Of a stretch of 64,000 nt of DNA, positions 63,877-64,000 are shown piece after piece; positions within the stretch are counted from its first letter, which is position 1; each line of letters begins with the position of its first letter. A program made the position numbers and the translations under genes. This stretch comes from Syntrophobacterales bacterium (GTDB taxonomy: Bacteria; Desulfobacterota; Syntrophia; Syntrophales; UBA5619), in assembly GCA_019429105.1 (NCBI GenBank), contig JAHYJE010000004.1:32956-96955 (forward strand), written 5' to 3'. Below the pieces are notes generated by a model. The model worked only from the letters and a program-made list of their open reading frames with translations. It did no database searches and had not been told where the DNA came from.

Positions 63877-64000
63877 GAGCCAATTGCAAAACTATTTGTC
63901 ATTCCCGAAAGCGGAGCTTAATGTACACAATGCTTCTATCGGGAATACGGTTTTTCAAGCAGTTAGAACCAGATTATGAACATTAAACTTCGTTTTCCCG
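63877..64000. mobile_element. MITE-like element, copy D (cut by window end)
   Basis: Starts GAGCCAATTGCAAAAC and is identical to copy C for all 124 visible bases, including the module starting near 63910 and most of the second. The right end and target duplication lie outside the window; the left flank is ACGAGG. Confidence 0.85.

Overview
The window reads as chromosomal DNA from a strictly anaerobic, probably syntrophic deltaproteobacterium-like bacterium (Syntrophaceae or a relative is an inference from gene content). Supporting features are a superoxide reductase, an NfnAB-type electron-bifurcating transhydrogenase, an AMP-forming and an ADP-forming acyl-CoA ligase, three full branched-chain-amino-acid-type (Liv) ABC importers, two TRAP importers, a nickel lactate racemase-like protein and a sigma-54 activator. 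There is no sign of a prophage, CRISPR array, rRNA or tRNA.

Layout. 1-6.4 kb: Liv cluster 1 plus an acyl-CoA ligase. 6.4-7.7 kb: metK on the minus strand behind a SAM-II-like riboswitch and attenuator. 7.8-11.6 kb: a TakP-type TRAP system. 11.9-14 kb: flavodoxin, superoxide reductase and a PAS-GGDEF cyclase. 14-18.7 kb: DUF748 and DUF4197 envelope proteins. 18.9-24.5 kb: uvrB, 5-formyl-THF cyclo-ligase and nfnAB. 24.5-29.8 kb: a second TRAP operon with an SDR and three broken genes, read from a sigma-54 promoter and facing its likely activator (29.8-31.3 kb). 31.3-32.9 kb: debris of an antitoxin gene and a type I restriction locus. 33.2-36.4 kb: an S1-domain protein and uvrC. 36.6-48 kb: a defence island (helicase-nuclease, broken YhcG-type nuclease, AlbA/ATPase regulator, complete type III restriction-modification). 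48.2 kb: an alkyl-DNA repair protein. 49-53.6 kb: Liv cluster 2, followed by larA-like, glpK and cupin genes. 57-63.8 kb: an ADP-forming acyl-CoA synthetase, a cupin and Liv cluster 3 on the minus strand.

The most unusual signal is a two-level repeat system. A non-coding, MITE-like element of about 130-176 bp has GAG(G/C)CAATTGCAAAAC ends. It occurs four times (20951, 32829, 56421, 63877), and the three complete copies sit between 4-bp target duplications (TAAT, TATT, GAAT). A separate 21-base module (7 codons) is inserted at two fixed sites in three of the four copies and is cleanly absent from the copy at 32829. The same module, in the reading frame (K)-A-E-L-N-V-H, occurs inside uvrC, as five tandem copies at the start of the sigma-54 activator, at the very start of a Liv substrate-binding protein, and as a tandem array at the 3' end of uvrB. 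It behaves like a protein-tolerated nomadic repeat.

The genes fit a lifestyle of scavenging organic acids and amino acids: periplasmic capture by Liv and TRAP systems, activation by CoA ligases, oxidation by SDR or alcohol dehydrogenase, and NfnAB balancing NADH, NADPH and ferredoxin.
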